Shown here: positions 1-9,200 of the stretch, in pieces | How positions within the stretch are numbered: the first letter of the stretch is position 1 | Layout: each line of letters opens with the position of its first letter | Assembly: GCA_031262265.1 (NCBI GenBank) | Contig: JAISIB010000014.1 | Coordinates: 1 to 23,555, forward strand | Direction: 5' to 3' | DNA length: 23,555 nt | DNA from: Prevotellaceae bacterium | GTDB taxonomy: Bacteria > Bacteroidota > Bacteroidia > Bacteroidales > Bacteroidaceae | Made by a program: the position numbers and the translations under genes | The notes under the pieces: generated by a model | The model's input: only the letters and a program-made list of their open reading frames with translations | Database searches by the model: none | What the model was told of the DNA's origin: nothing

Positions 1-2
1 TG

Positions 3-1283
3 CTCTATATGCTGGCGGGCGGTATGATTTTGGTCTTTGTGCTGTTCGTGCTTGTCGCCGATTTGTGCGACCGCGGAAAAGCAGCGTGGGGGCGCGCCTT
101 AGTGTGCATCGTTTGGTACGTGGCACTTATTTATTTGTATCGACAACTCTTTGCCCGACAATATCCGTTGGGTACCTTATATATGGCGGGCGAGTTCTTT
201 CGTTTTCCGCGCGCCTATCCGTATTCGTTGGCCATCGTTCCGCTGTTTGCGTGGCTGACTCCTCTTTTTTGCTTTGCCGTCTCTCGCTCGGGTAGGCGCA
301 AAGGCGCGGCATTGCGGCAATGTGTGTACGGAGCCGTATCGCTCGTGCTGCTCGCTGCCGGCATCGGTACGCTGGCCAATTGGGAAAAGGAGGAAATCTT
401 AGGCTACAACTATTTCACACGAATGCAGAAATGGGACGCCGTACTGGCAAAGGCCGATAAGCGTGCGCCCGATACGCCGCTTTCGGTGGCTGCGCTGAAT
501 CTGGCGTTGGCCGAGCGCGAATACCTGCCCGACTTTATGTTCCACTATTTTCAAAATGGTCCGGAGGGACTGTTGCCGTCGTTCCGGAAGGAATATATTG
601 TGTGCGCCATGGCCGGCGAGATCTATTGGCGACTGGGTATGGTCAATACGGCGCAGCGATATGTGTTCGAGGGTATGGAGACGTTGCCCAACTACGACAA
701 GAGCGTGCGCAGCATTCAGCGATTGGTGGAAACGAACCTAATCAACGAGCGTTACGAAGTGGCGGCCAAATACATTGCCATGCTGAAACAAACGTGGTTC
801 TATCGCCGGTGGGCACAAGAGGCGGAGATGTATCTCTATCAGACTGAGAAAATCGCACAACATCCGACGTGGGGAAAATTACGCAGTGAGTTATTGACGG
901 AAGATTTCTTCTTCAGCGAACAGGAGAAAGACATGATGATGGGACTGTTGTATCAATCGGACACGCTGAACCGCATGGCTTACGAATACCTGATGGGGAT
1001 GACCTTGGTAACGAAGAACTTGACGCGCTTCATGGACTACTACAACCTGCAACCGACACTGCCGCAGGCTGCGCCTACGTCTTATCAAGAGGCTATGGCC
1101 TTGATTTGGCGGCAACGGGGTTCGAAGCCGGAAGAGCGTCCCGTCGGTTTGGAGGATAGGACGATAGCGGCGTTAAACGCTTTTATGAATATGTATCAGC
1201 AATCGAAGAATCCGGCACAGGCCTTGTACCCGTCGTTTGGACAGACGTATTGGTATTATGTGATGTTCCGGTATAACCAATAA
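3..1283 (+). CDS. DUF6057-like polytopic membrane protein, 5'-truncated by window edge
   Basis: The frame is open to the left edge; the first visible ATG at 9 probably lies inside the gene, because the residues before it (Leu-Tyr) continue a hydrophobic stretch. From that ATG there are 424 residues. The first 120 or so hold three or four membrane segments (about residues 5-20, 30-45, 70-90, 103-121). The rest, from about 130, is soluble, helical and rich in Trp, Tyr and Met, with a TPR-like look, and probably faces the periplasm. This architecture matches Bacteroidales proteins called DUF6057, recognised from memory rather than by search. The stop is 13 bases before the next gene, a haem-motif lipoprotein, so the two probably form an operon and may act together at the envelope. 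Function is unknown. Confidence 0.6.
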   Translation, partial: LYMLAGGMILVFVLFVLVADLCDRGKAAWGRALVCIVWYVALIYLYRQLFARQYPLGTLYMAGEFFRFPRAYPYSLAIVPLFAWLTPLFCFAVSRSGRRKGAALRQCVYGAVSLVLLAAGIGTLANWEKEEILGYNYFTRMQKWDAVLAKADKRAPDTPLSVAALNLALAEREYLPDFMFHYFQNGPEGLLPSFRKEYIVCAMAGEIYWRLGMVNTAQRYVFEGMETLPNYDKSVRSIQRLVETNLINERYEVAAKYIAMLKQTWFYRRWAQEAEMYLYQTEKIAQHPTWGKLRSELLTEDFFFSEQEKDMMMGLLYQSDTLNRMAYEYLMGMTLVTKNLTRFMDYYNLQPTLPQAAPTSYQEAMALIWRQRGSKPEERPVGLEDRTIAALNAFMNMYQQSKNPAQALYPSFGQTYWYYVMFRYNQ

Positions 1284-1296
1284 AGACAGAGACACG

Positions 1297-2751
1297 ATGA
1301 AAACCCGATATTTTTTGATTTTGATAGTCGCTGCCTGCCTGACGGCTTGTTCGCAGCGACCGACGGACGCCGTGCAAACGAACGAGGCGGCTCCCTTGTC
1401 GCCGGATTACGCGGAGATAACCGTGCCGGCCACCATCGCACCGCTCAATTTTACGTTGAACGAAACGTTCGAACGTTTGTATGTGTCGTTTGCAGGCAAT
1501 GGCGACACGTTGGAAACGAGCGGCAAGCAACAGATTCGTATTCCATTGAAGCAGTGGCATCGCTTGTTGGAAGCCAATCAGGGAGGCTCGTTGCAAGTGA
1601 CGGTCTATGCCCGCCAAGAGGGCGTATGGAAAAGCTATCGCCCGTTTCGTATCCATGTAAGTCCGTATCCGATCGACGAAGGAATCGCCTATCGGCTGAT
1701 AGCTCCCGGGTATGAGGTGTACAGCCAGATGGGGATTTATCGGCGCGACCTGAGCAATTTCGATGAGAAAGCCGTCTATGAGAATACGTTGGTATATCCG
1801 AGTTGCGTGAACTGCCATACGTTCAAGCAGGCAGACCCTGCCTATCACAGTCTGCACATACGCGGCGACTACGGCGGTACGATCTTACAACGGGACGGCA
1901 AGACGGACGTACTGAACTTCAAGGTAGGCGACCTGATCAGTTCGGGCGTATATCCGTATTGGCATCCCGACGGACGATACATAGCCTACTCGGTCAATCA
2001 AACGCATCAGGTGTTTCATTCGAGGAATGATAAACGCATCGAAGTGTTCGATCTGAAATCGGACGTGATTGTGTATGATACGGAAGAGCATAAAATCGTG
2101 ACGACGCCGTTGCTTATGACGGACAACTTCGAGAGTTTCCCGTCTTTCTCACCCGACGGCAAATCGCTCTACTTCACTTGTTCGTCGTTCCGAGAGATGC
2201 CGAAAGACTACCAAGACGTACATTATAACCTGTGCCGCATTGATTTTGACGCGGCTACGGGAACTTTCGGCGACCGGATAGATACGTTGGTGTATGCCGC
2301 TCGCGAGCAGAAGAGCGTCTCGTTTCCGCGTCCTTCGTACGACGGAAAGTATCTAATGTACACGTTGTCCGATTACGGAAACTTCTCGATCTGGCACAAG
2401 GAAGCCGACTTGTGGTTGTTGGATTTACGCACGGGAGAAAACCGGCCGTTGGTTGAAGTAAATAGCAACGACACGGAGAGCTATCACAGTTGGAGCAGCA
2501 ACTCGCGTTGGTTCGTATTCAGCAGCCGGCGGGGCGATGGGTTGTACACGCGCCCGTATTTGGCCTCCATTGACGAGGATGGCCACGTAAGCAAGCCGTT
2601 TCTGTTGCCGCAGGAGCATACCGATTATTATTTGAAAACCTTCTATTCGTTCAACGTACCCGACTTTATCAACGGCGACGTCGAGTGGAACTTGGACGAA
2701 GTGGCGGAACGTCTGCTCTCAAAAGAACGTACGCTGCCGAGTATTGAATAG
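1297..2751 (+). CDS. PD40/TolB-like beta-propeller lipoprotein with c-type haem motif
   Basis: The 484-residue protein starts with a lipoprotein signal peptide ending in LTAC, with Cys18 as the lipidated residue. Residues 35-125 look like an N-terminal beta domain. A single CVNCH motif (Cys170, Cys173, His174) fits covalent haem c binding. After it come propeller-like repeats of the PD40 (WD40-like, TolB) type, seen as WHPDGRYIAYS near 224, FSPDGKSLYFT near 286, YDGKYLMYTLS near 348 and WSSNSRWFVFSS near 400. It is probably anchored in the outer membrane or faces the periplasm. Relatives in Bacteroides are often labelled TolB-like or cytochrome c biosynthesis proteins without direct proof. 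It follows the DUF6057-like gene by 13 bases. A redox, sensing or scaffold role is possible; none is demonstrated. Confidence 0.75.
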   Translation: MKTRYFLILIVAACLTACSQRPTDAVQTNEAAPLSPDYAEITVPATIAPLNFTLNETFERLYVSFAGNGDTLETSGKQQIRIPLKQWHRLLEANQGGSLQVTVYARQEGVWKSYRPFRIHVSPYPIDEGIAYRLIAPGYEVYSQMGIYRRDLSNFDEKAVYENTLVYPSCVNCHTFKQADPAYHSLHIRGDYGGTILQRDGKTDVLNFKVGDLISSGVYPYWHPDGRYIAYSVNQTHQVFHSRNDKRIEVFDLKSDVIVYDTEEHKIVTTPLLMTDNFESFPSFSPDGKSLYFTCSSFREMPKDYQDVHYNLCRIDFDAATGTFGDRIDTLVYAAREQKSVSFPRPSYDGKYLMYTLSDYGNFSIWHKEADLWLLDLRTGENRPLVEVNSNDTESYHSWSSNSRWFVFSSRRGDGLYTRPYLASIDEDGHVSKPFLLPQEHTDYYLKTFYSFNVPDFINGDVEWNLDEVAERLLSKERTLPSIE

Positions 2752-2752
2752 T

Positions 2753-2780
2753 GTGCTTTCAACCTAAGAAAGCACTTAGG
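2753..2780 (+). terminator. Two overlapping, mutually exclusive small hairpins just after the lipoprotein stop
   Basis: GTGCTTTC (2753-2760) pairs perfectly with GAAAGCAC (2768-2775) around a 7-base loop. CCTAAG (2763-2768) also pairs perfectly with CTTAGG (2775-2780). The two stems share bases and cannot form together. No T tract follows directly, so this is not a classical intrinsic terminator. It may protect the 3' end or contribute to termination together with the larger palindrome downstream. Confidence 0.4.
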
Positions 2781-2782
2781 GA

Positions 2783-2862
2783 GTTGACATAGTTCACTGA
2801 TAATGGGCATCTTTATGGTGTAAAAACAACATATTGCCCATAAATCGGTTTATTATGTCAAC
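2783..2862. repeat. 80-bp imperfect palindrome, MITE-like or terminator-like
   Basis: The ends GTTGACATA (2783-2791) and TATGTCAAC (2854-2862) are perfect inverted repeats. Pairing continues inward: part of 2792-2802 against 2842-2853 with mismatches, ATGGGCA (2803-2809) with TGCCCAT (2835-2841), and ATGGTGT (2815-2821) with ACAACAT (2826-2832) with one mismatch around an AAAA loop. Almost the whole 80 bases can fold into one long hairpin. A run of six T (2870-2875) starts seven bases after it. It could be a small non-autonomous mobile element or a long terminator separating region 1 from the efflux operon. No transposase is present, and only a GA dinucleotide is repeated at both flanks. Confidence 0.6.
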
Positions 2863-2949
2863 GACTACGTTTTTTCCCTCTACGGTTAATAAATGTTATA
2901 CGATTATAGAATTTGAAGAAAACTATTTTATCGGATTGAGTTTTCTGTA

Positions 2950-2957
2950 TACCTTTG
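2950..2957 (+). promoter_or_regulatory. Bacteroidota -7 element TACCTTTG, promoter for the efflux operon
   Basis: TACCTTTG fits the TAnnTTTG consensus of the Bacteroidota primary sigma factor. The expected upstream TTTG is only weakly represented by a T-rich stretch at 2926-2929, about 20 bases away. The predicted transcript start near 2964 leaves a leader of about 55 bases before the TetR gene. As the regulator is the first gene, autorepression at or near this site is likely; I did not find a clear TetR palindrome here. Confidence 0.55.
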
Positions 2958-3018
2958 CGGCCGGAATATTAGCAGTGTCCTTTACAAAGACGTAAAACAG
3001 AAGTAAAACATTAGAGGG

Positions 3019-3711
3019 ATGAACCAGTCCGAAGTACTTTCCGCCTCCAAAATTCACTTGCGAGAGCGCATCATATTAGCATCTCGTGATTCTTTTGCCA
3101 AGCATGGTATCAAGAACACCCGCATGGATGACATCGCCGCCGCCCTGAAAATATCCAAGCGTACCTTGTATGAGATTTTCCCCGACAAGGAAACGCTTCT
3201 ATTGGAGAGCGTACGCTATTTCCGAGACAAGGGTATTCAAGGACAAAAGGAAGTGCTCCGCTCATCGGAAGATATTATGAACAATATCCTACAATTTTAC
3301 ACCCTGATCATGAGCGGATACAGAGATACCAATAAGGCATTCTTCGAAGACATTATGAAATACCCGAAAGTACATCAAATGGTATTGGAACGTCAAGCGG
3401 AGGAAGACCGATTGGCAGTACAAATCATGGAACGCGGCGTAGAGCAAGGCGTCTTTCGGGGAGACATCAACTTCGCACTTATGCAAGACTTGGCGCGCAA
3501 ACAGCTCTACTTTTTTATTTGGTCGGAAGTGTTGCAACAAGATACTTTCCTCGAGAAATATAAGACGCTCATGTTGATCTATCTGCGTGGCATATCGACC
3601 GAAGAAGGCGCGCGGCGATTGGAGCATTTCCTCCGAATTCGCCAAACTAACGCAGGGAGCGAAACCATTGACAACGAAAATCAAAAAGTATATAAAAAAC
3701 TGACAGAATGA
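3019..3711 (+). CDS. TetR/AcrR-family transcriptional regulator of the efflux operon
   Basis: The 230-residue protein has the TetR layout: an N-terminal DNA-binding domain at about residues 15-62, including a helix-turn-helix around TRMDDIAAALKISKRTLYEIF, followed by a divergent helical ligand-binding and dimerisation domain. It probably represses transcription until a pump substrate or toxic compound binds. Its stop TGA (3709-3711) overlaps the ATG of the TolC gene (3708-3710) as ATGA, so regulator and pump are translationally coupled and come from one promoter near 2950. The first ATG at 3019 was chosen because it fits the usual short N-terminal extension and follows the promoter at a normal distance. 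The ligand is unknown. Confidence 0.88.
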   Translation: MNQSEVLSASKIHLRERIILASRDSFAKHGIKNTRMDDIAAALKISKRTLYEIFPDKETLLLESVRYFRDKGIQGQKEVLRSSEDIMNNILQFYTLIMSGYRDTNKAFFEDIMKYPKVHQMVLERQAEEDRLAVQIMERGVEQGVFRGDINFALMQDLARKQLYFFIWSEVLQQDTFLEKYKTLMLIYLRGISTEEGARRLEHFLRIRQTNAGSETIDNENQKVYKKLTE

Positions 3712-5219
3712 AGAAACCTAATTGTTTTTCAAGTAGGAGAGCACTACTGATCGGGCTTCTTGCGACGGCTACCGCAGGCGTATACGCCCAAGACACGGTA
3801 TCAGAACAGGCAACGACACCCGTTACGCTGACGTTGGACAAGGCATTGGAGATTGCCTTGACGGAAAATCCGACCATCATCGTAGCCGGTCAGGAAATCG
3901 AAAAGAAGCAGTATGCCAAGAAAGAGGTAATAGCTAATCTATTGCCTCAAATCTCCGCTTCGGCAGGCTACACGCGCACCTTGAAGAAGCAGGTGATGTA
4001 CATGGGCGGCGGAGATAGCGGAAGCAGTTTCACCGATATGATCATGGCTCCCCTTACGCAGCTGGTACAACCGTTGTATGAGCATGCCGGCATCCCGATG
4101 CCTGACTTGACCGGCGGTAATACGCAAACGAGTAGTGAGCCGAGCGGTATGGAAGTAGGACTTGACAACAACTGGAACGCCGGATTCAGCCTCGCGCTCC
4201 CAGTCTTTGCTCCGACGCTGTACAAAACCATCCAAATGAGTACGACGGACATCGAACTGGCCGTAGAACAAGCACGCTCCTCTAAGCAAAATCTGGTCAA
4301 TCAAGTGAGTAAAGCTTACTACCAACTGTTGCTGGCACAAGATTCGTATGAGGTAATCCAACAAAGCTATAAGCAAGCCGAAGATAATTACCGTATTGTG
4401 AACAACCGCTTTGAGCAAGGTTTGGTATCGGAATATGATAAAATCCGCGCAGAGGTACAATTGCGCAACCTAAACCCCAGTCTGCTGCAAGCCCGCAACG
4501 CCGTGACATTGGCCAAGCTGCAACTGAAAGTACTCATGGGCATGGATGCCGGACGTGAAATTGTTATCGCAGGCAAGCTATCGGATTACGAAGGGAGCTT
4601 GTACGGTGACTTCATTAAATCGGATACGACACAATTAGCCAACAACTCTACGTTGCGCCAGTTGGATTTGCAGACCAAAATGCTTGAGCAAACCTATGCA
4701 ATGAACAAACGTGCATTCTTACCGACTGTTTCGCTGTCTGCCATTTTCCAATATACGGCGATGAACAATGATTTTAAAATCAGTAAGTACCGTTGGAATC
4801 CATATAGTACAGTAGGCGTTACGGTATCTATCCCGCTGTTTACCGGTGGCTCGCGCGTACAAACGATGAAGCAAACTAAGCTACAATTGAGTCAGCTCAA
4901 TCTGAACGCCATCAATACGCGCCGTCAACTGAACATGCAGCTGCAAAGCTACATGAACAACATGCAGCAATCAATCGAGCAATTGGCATCCAATAAAGAG
5001 AACGTGAATCAGGCTATGAAAGGTCGTACTATCGCACAGAAGCGTTACGACATTGGTAACGGCACTATTCTGGAACTGAACGACTCCGAATTGGCACTCA
5101 CTCAGGCTCGCCTGACGTACACGCAAGCCATCTATGATTATCTGGTAGCCAAGACGGATATGGATCAAGTGTTGGGTATCGATTTACTCTCAAAAACAAA
5201 TGACAATGAAAACAAATAA
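3708..5219 (+). CDS. TolC-family outer membrane efflux channel protein
   Basis: The 503-residue protein has an N-terminal signal peptide ending near GVYA-Q (residues 26-28) and two repeats of the outer membrane efflux protein (OEP) type, at about 45-285 and 310-490. Both repeats are rich in Gln, Asn and Leu heptads, typical of the long alpha-barrel. A low-complexity insert with Gly, Ser and Met (about 95-155) lies in the first repeat, as in other Bacteroidales members. As a trimer it should form the outer-membrane exit duct for the pump encoded two genes downstream. It is the counterpart of the first pump gene of the P. gingivalis XepCAB locus. It starts within the stop of the TetR gene and its 3' end overlaps the adaptor ORF if that begins at 5200. 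Confidence 0.92.
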   Translation: MKKPNCFSSRRALLIGLLATATAGVYAQDTVSEQATTPVTLTLDKALEIALTENPTIIVAGQEIEKKQYAKKEVIANLLPQISASAGYTRTLKKQVMYMGGGDSGSSFTDMIMAPLTQLVQPLYEHAGIPMPDLTGGNTQTSSEPSGMEVGLDNNWNAGFSLALPVFAPTLYKTIQMSTTDIELAVEQARSSKQNLVNQVSKAYYQLLLAQDSYEVIQQSYKQAEDNYRIVNNRFEQGLVSEYDKIRAEVQLRNLNPSLLQARNAVTLAKLQLKVLMGMDAGREIVIAGKLSDYEGSLYGDFIKSDTTQLANNSTLRQLDLQTKMLEQTYAMNKRAFLPTVSLSAIFQYTAMNNDFKISKYRWNPYSTVGVTVSIPLFTGGSRVQTMKQTKLQLSQLNLNAINTRRQLNMQLQSYMNNMQQSIEQLASNKENVNQAMKGRTIAQKRYDIGNGTILELNDSELALTQARLTYTQAIYDYLVAKTDMDQVLGIDLLSKTNDNENK

Positions 5220-6258
5220 TATCTTCATATCTACAATGAACAAGAACATCTATTTCTCTTCCGTACTGGGCTTCTGTGCCCTATTCGCAGCCTGCACGGG
5301 TGCTACGAACAAAGACTCCGCGCTCGAAAAGGAAGAAACTACTCCGACGGTAAAACTGGCCACCGTCCGCATCCAACCCGTAGCTCAATTGCAAGAATAC
5401 ACGGCAACGGTGGAACCCGAAGTAAAAAACAACATCGCCCCCAACTCGCCGGTGCGTATTGACCGTATACTGGTGGAAGTGGGCGACCAAGTAAAAAAAG
5501 GACAGCGGCTGGTACAAATGGACGCCGCCAACCTGAGACAAATCAAATTGCAATTGGACAATCAGGAGACCGAATTTAAACGCACCGACGAACTATATAA
5601 GGTAGGCGGCGTATCTAAATCGGAATGGGAAGCGGCCAAAATGTCGCTCGACGTACGTCGTACTTCCTACGAGAATCTCTTGGAGAATACTTCCCTCGAA
5701 AGTCCTATCAACGGTATTATCACCGCGCGCAACTATGATAACGGCGATATGTATGGTGGCGCAAACCCCGTGTTGGTAGTCGAACAAATCCGTCCGGTAA
5801 AGCTATTGATCAACGTCTCCGAGACTTATTTCGCACAAATCAAGAAAGGAATGGAAGTGAACGTAACATTGGACGTATACCCGAACGAAAAGTTCACCGG
5901 AAAAGTAAGTCTGGTGTACCCGACCATCAATACGTCAAGCCGCACATTTCCCGTAGAAGTACAACTCGCCAATCAGGATCAGCGCGTACGCCCGGGAATG
6001 TTTGCCCGCGTAGTAGTTGACTTCGGGACAGTCGAACATGTCGTCGTGCCTGATTTGGCAATCGTGAAGCAAGCCGGCTCGGGCGACCGCTACGTGTACG
6101 TCTACAACAACGGACGAGTATCCTATAAGAAAGTCGAACTCGGCCGCCGTCTGGATACGCAATACGAATTGATCTCCGGCATAGAAGACAACGCGCAAGT
6201 AGTAGTAGCCGGTCAGGCACGCTTACTTGACAATATGGAAGTACAGGTAGAAAAGTAA
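5200..6258 (+). CDS. RND efflux periplasmic adaptor (membrane fusion protein), lipoprotein
   Basis: This 352-residue adaptor links the inner-membrane pump to the outer-membrane channel. A lipobox LFAAC gives a lipidated Cys. The lipoyl domain is split as usual: PVRIDRILVEVGDQVKKGQRL at about 84-104 and SPINGIITARNYDNGDM at about 168-184, separated by a short alpha-hairpin. A beta-barrel and a membrane-proximal domain follow to the C-terminus. Start choice is uncertain. The ATG at 5200 follows an A-rich stretch typical of Bacteroidota starts and overlaps the TolC gene by 20 bases. ATG 5236 would give a more canonical short signal peptide (MNKNIYFSSVLGFCALFAAC) 16 bases after the TolC stop; ATG 5206 is also possible. 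The pump gene follows after 20 bases. Confidence 0.9.
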   Translation: MTMKTNNIFISTMNKNIYFSSVLGFCALFAACTGATNKDSALEKEETTPTVKLATVRIQPVAQLQEYTATVEPEVKNNIAPNSPVRIDRILVEVGDQVKKGQRLVQMDAANLRQIKLQLDNQETEFKRTDELYKVGGVSKSEWEAAKMSLDVRRTSYENLLENTSLESPINGIITARNYDNGDMYGGANPVLVVEQIRPVKLLINVSETYFAQIKKGMEVNVTLDVYPNEKFTGKVSLVYPTINTSSRTFPVEVQLANQDQRVRPGMFARVVVDFGTVEHVVVPDLAIVKQAGSGDRYVYVYNNGRVSYKKVELGRRLDTQYELISGIEDNAQVVVAGQARLLDNMEVQVEK

Positions 6259-6278
6259 TACTAAACAACGAAAAAGAA

Positions 6279-9200
6279 ATGAGTTTATACGAAGGTGCGG
6301 TTAAGAAACCGATTATGACCATGCTCTGCTTCGTCGGAGTAGCAATCTTTGGTCTGTACTCACTCTCTCGATTGCCTATCGACTTGCTGCCGGATATTGA
6401 ATCCAACATGATTATGGTCATGACATCATATCCGGGTGCCAGTGCATCGGATATTGAAAACAACCTGTCGCGGCCGCTCGAGAATACGCTAAACACGGTC
6501 AGCAACTTGAAACACATTACATCCAACTCGTCGGAGAATAGTTCTCTTATTATCTTGGAATTTGAATACGGGTATGACATCGACGTGTTGACGAACGACG
6601 TACGCGATAAGTTGGACATGATTACGTCTGTTCTGCCCGACGGAGCACAAACGCCTATCATCTTCAAATTTAGTACCGACATGATTCCTATTATGATGCT
6701 CTCGGTACAAGCTCAAGAGAGTCAGGCTGCTCTGTATAAGATTCTGGACGACAACGTTGCCAATCCGCTGGCACGTATCTCGGGCGTCGGATCAGTCTCT
6801 ATCGCGGGTGCTCCGCAACGTGAAATCGACGTCTATTGCGACCCCAACAAACTGGAAGCCTACAACCTGACGGTGGAAACTATTTCCAGTCTCATTGCGG
6901 CCGAGAACCAGAATATTCCGGGCGGCAACTTCGATATAGGTAATGAAACTTATGCGCTACGCGTAGAAGGCGAATATGCCGATTCGCGCCAGCTAAATAA
7001 TCTTGTGGTTGGTACCTACAACGGAGCTATCGTTTATCTGCGCGATGTGGCACGCGTGGAAGACCGTTTGGAAGAGCGCGCACAGGAATCTTATACGAAC
7101 GGCGTGCGCGGCGGTATGATCGTCGTACAGAAACAGTCGGGTGCCAACTCGGTACAGATTGCCAACGCCGTGCGCGAAGCACTACCCGCTCTGCAAAAGA
7201 ATCTACCGCCCGACGTACAACTCGGCGTTATTATGGATACGTCAGATAATATAAAGTTGACTATCTCAACACTGGCGGAAACCGTCATACTCGCCATCGT
7301 ATTCGTAATCATGGTAGTGTTCTTCTTCTTAGGACGTTGGCGCGCCACAGTAATTATCGGATTAGTCATCCCGTTCTCATTGATCGCCTCGTTTATCTAT
7401 CTGGCCATCACCGGCGGAACTATCAATATCATCTCTCTCTCCGCGCTCTCCATTGCCATCGGTATGGTAGTGGACGATGCCATCGTGGTATTGGAGAACG
7501 TGACCAATCACATTGAACGCGGTGCCGACCCGAAACAAGCCGCCGTTCACGGAACGAACGAAGTCGCCGTCTCGGTAATTGCTTCCACGATGACTATCTT
7601 CGCCGTGTTCTTCCCACTGACAATGGTATCCGGTATGACGGGCGTACTCTTTAAGCAATTGGGATGGATGATGTGTATTATCATCTTTATATCGTTGGTA
7701 TCCTCGCTTGCCCTGACGCCGATGATGTGTTCGCAGATGTTGCGCTTGCAGAAGAAGCAGACGCGCGGTTTCCAAGCCTTCTATTCACCCATTCGCAAGA
7801 TGCTCGACGCTCTCGACCACTGGTATTCGCGCATGCTGAACAGTGCGGTGCGCCACCGTCTCGCGGTAGTTATAGGATGTGCCGCATTCTTTCTCATCAG
7901 CTTGCTTTGCGCCCGCTATATCGGTACGGAATTCTTTCCTACGCAAGATAGTGGTAATATCTCAGCCACGCTGGAAATGCCCATAGGCACCCGCATGGAA
8001 ATATCAAAAGACGTAGCTTCGCGCATCACCGCGCAGTGGAGAAAAGAATATCCGGAGATACAAGTATTGAACTATCGCGTAGGTCAAGCCGACGCCGATA
8101 ACGTATTCGCCTCCATGTCTGAGAACGGCCCGCACATTATGACGTTCCAAGTCCGCCTGTCGGATAAAGACGAGCGCAAACGCTCCATGACGGAAATTGC
8201 CGATGGCATGCGTGCCGACCTCGTAGCCTATCCCGAGCTGGCCAAGTATCAAATTACCGCCGGCGGAAATGCCGGCATGGGCGGACAATCGACCGCAGAC
8301 TTTGAAATCTACGGATACGACATGGCCGCGACGGATACTGTCGCACAAGTATTGAAACGCGAGTTAGCAGCCGTGAAAGGCGTCACCGAAATAAATATCA
8401 GCCGCGGAGATTATGCGCCGGAATATCAGGTAGACTTCGATCGCGAGAAACTTGCGCTGCATGGCCTCAATCTGGCTACTGCCGGCTCCTATCTTCGTAA
8501 TCGCATCAACGGCTCCACCGCCTCTCAGTATCGCGAAGATGGCGATGAGTACGACATTAAGGTGCGTTATGCGCCCGAATTTCGTACCAGCCTCGAAGAC
8601 ATTGAGAATATTTTGCTCTACAATGCGTTGGGTGAGAGCATTCGAGTGAAAGAGGTCGGACAGGTTGTAGAGCGTTTCGCACCGCCTACCATTGAGCGCA
8701 AAGACCGTGAGCGTATCGTGACGGTATCTGCCGTCCTTTCCGACGTTCCTTTGAGCGACGTAGTCGAAGCCGGACAAAAATTAATCGATGACTTGGATTT
8801 GCCTGCTGGTATCAGCGTACAAGTAGCGGGTACCTACGAAGACCAAATGGAGTCGTTCCAAGATTTGGCTACGTTGGCATTGCTGATTGTCGTCTTAGTA
8901 TTTATCGTGATGGCGGCCGAGTTTGAATCGCTGACCTATCCCTTCGTTATTATGTTCTCCATTCCGTTCGCCGTCAGCGGCGTACTGATCGCACTCTTCT
9001 TCACGGGTATCACACTCAACGTGATGAGCCTCTTGGGAGGTATTATGTTGATAGGTATCGTGGTGAAAAACGGTATTGTGCTTATTGATTTCGTCAACCT
9101 CTGCCGCGAACGCGGACAATCTGTTATCAATGCGGTCATCACGGGCGGAAAAAGCCGTCTGCGTCCGGTGTTGATGACCACGAGCACCACCGTTCTGGGT

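Noticed and set aside
1183..1857. 224-codon minus-strand open frame across the junction of the first two genes
   Set aside because: It lies antisense to two well supported coding genes, crosses their boundary and shows no recognisable motif.
5927..6682. 251-codon minus-strand open frame opposite the adaptor and pump genes
   Set aside because: Antisense shadow of two genes with complete family motifs; its composition is rich in Arg and Ser as expected for a shadow frame.
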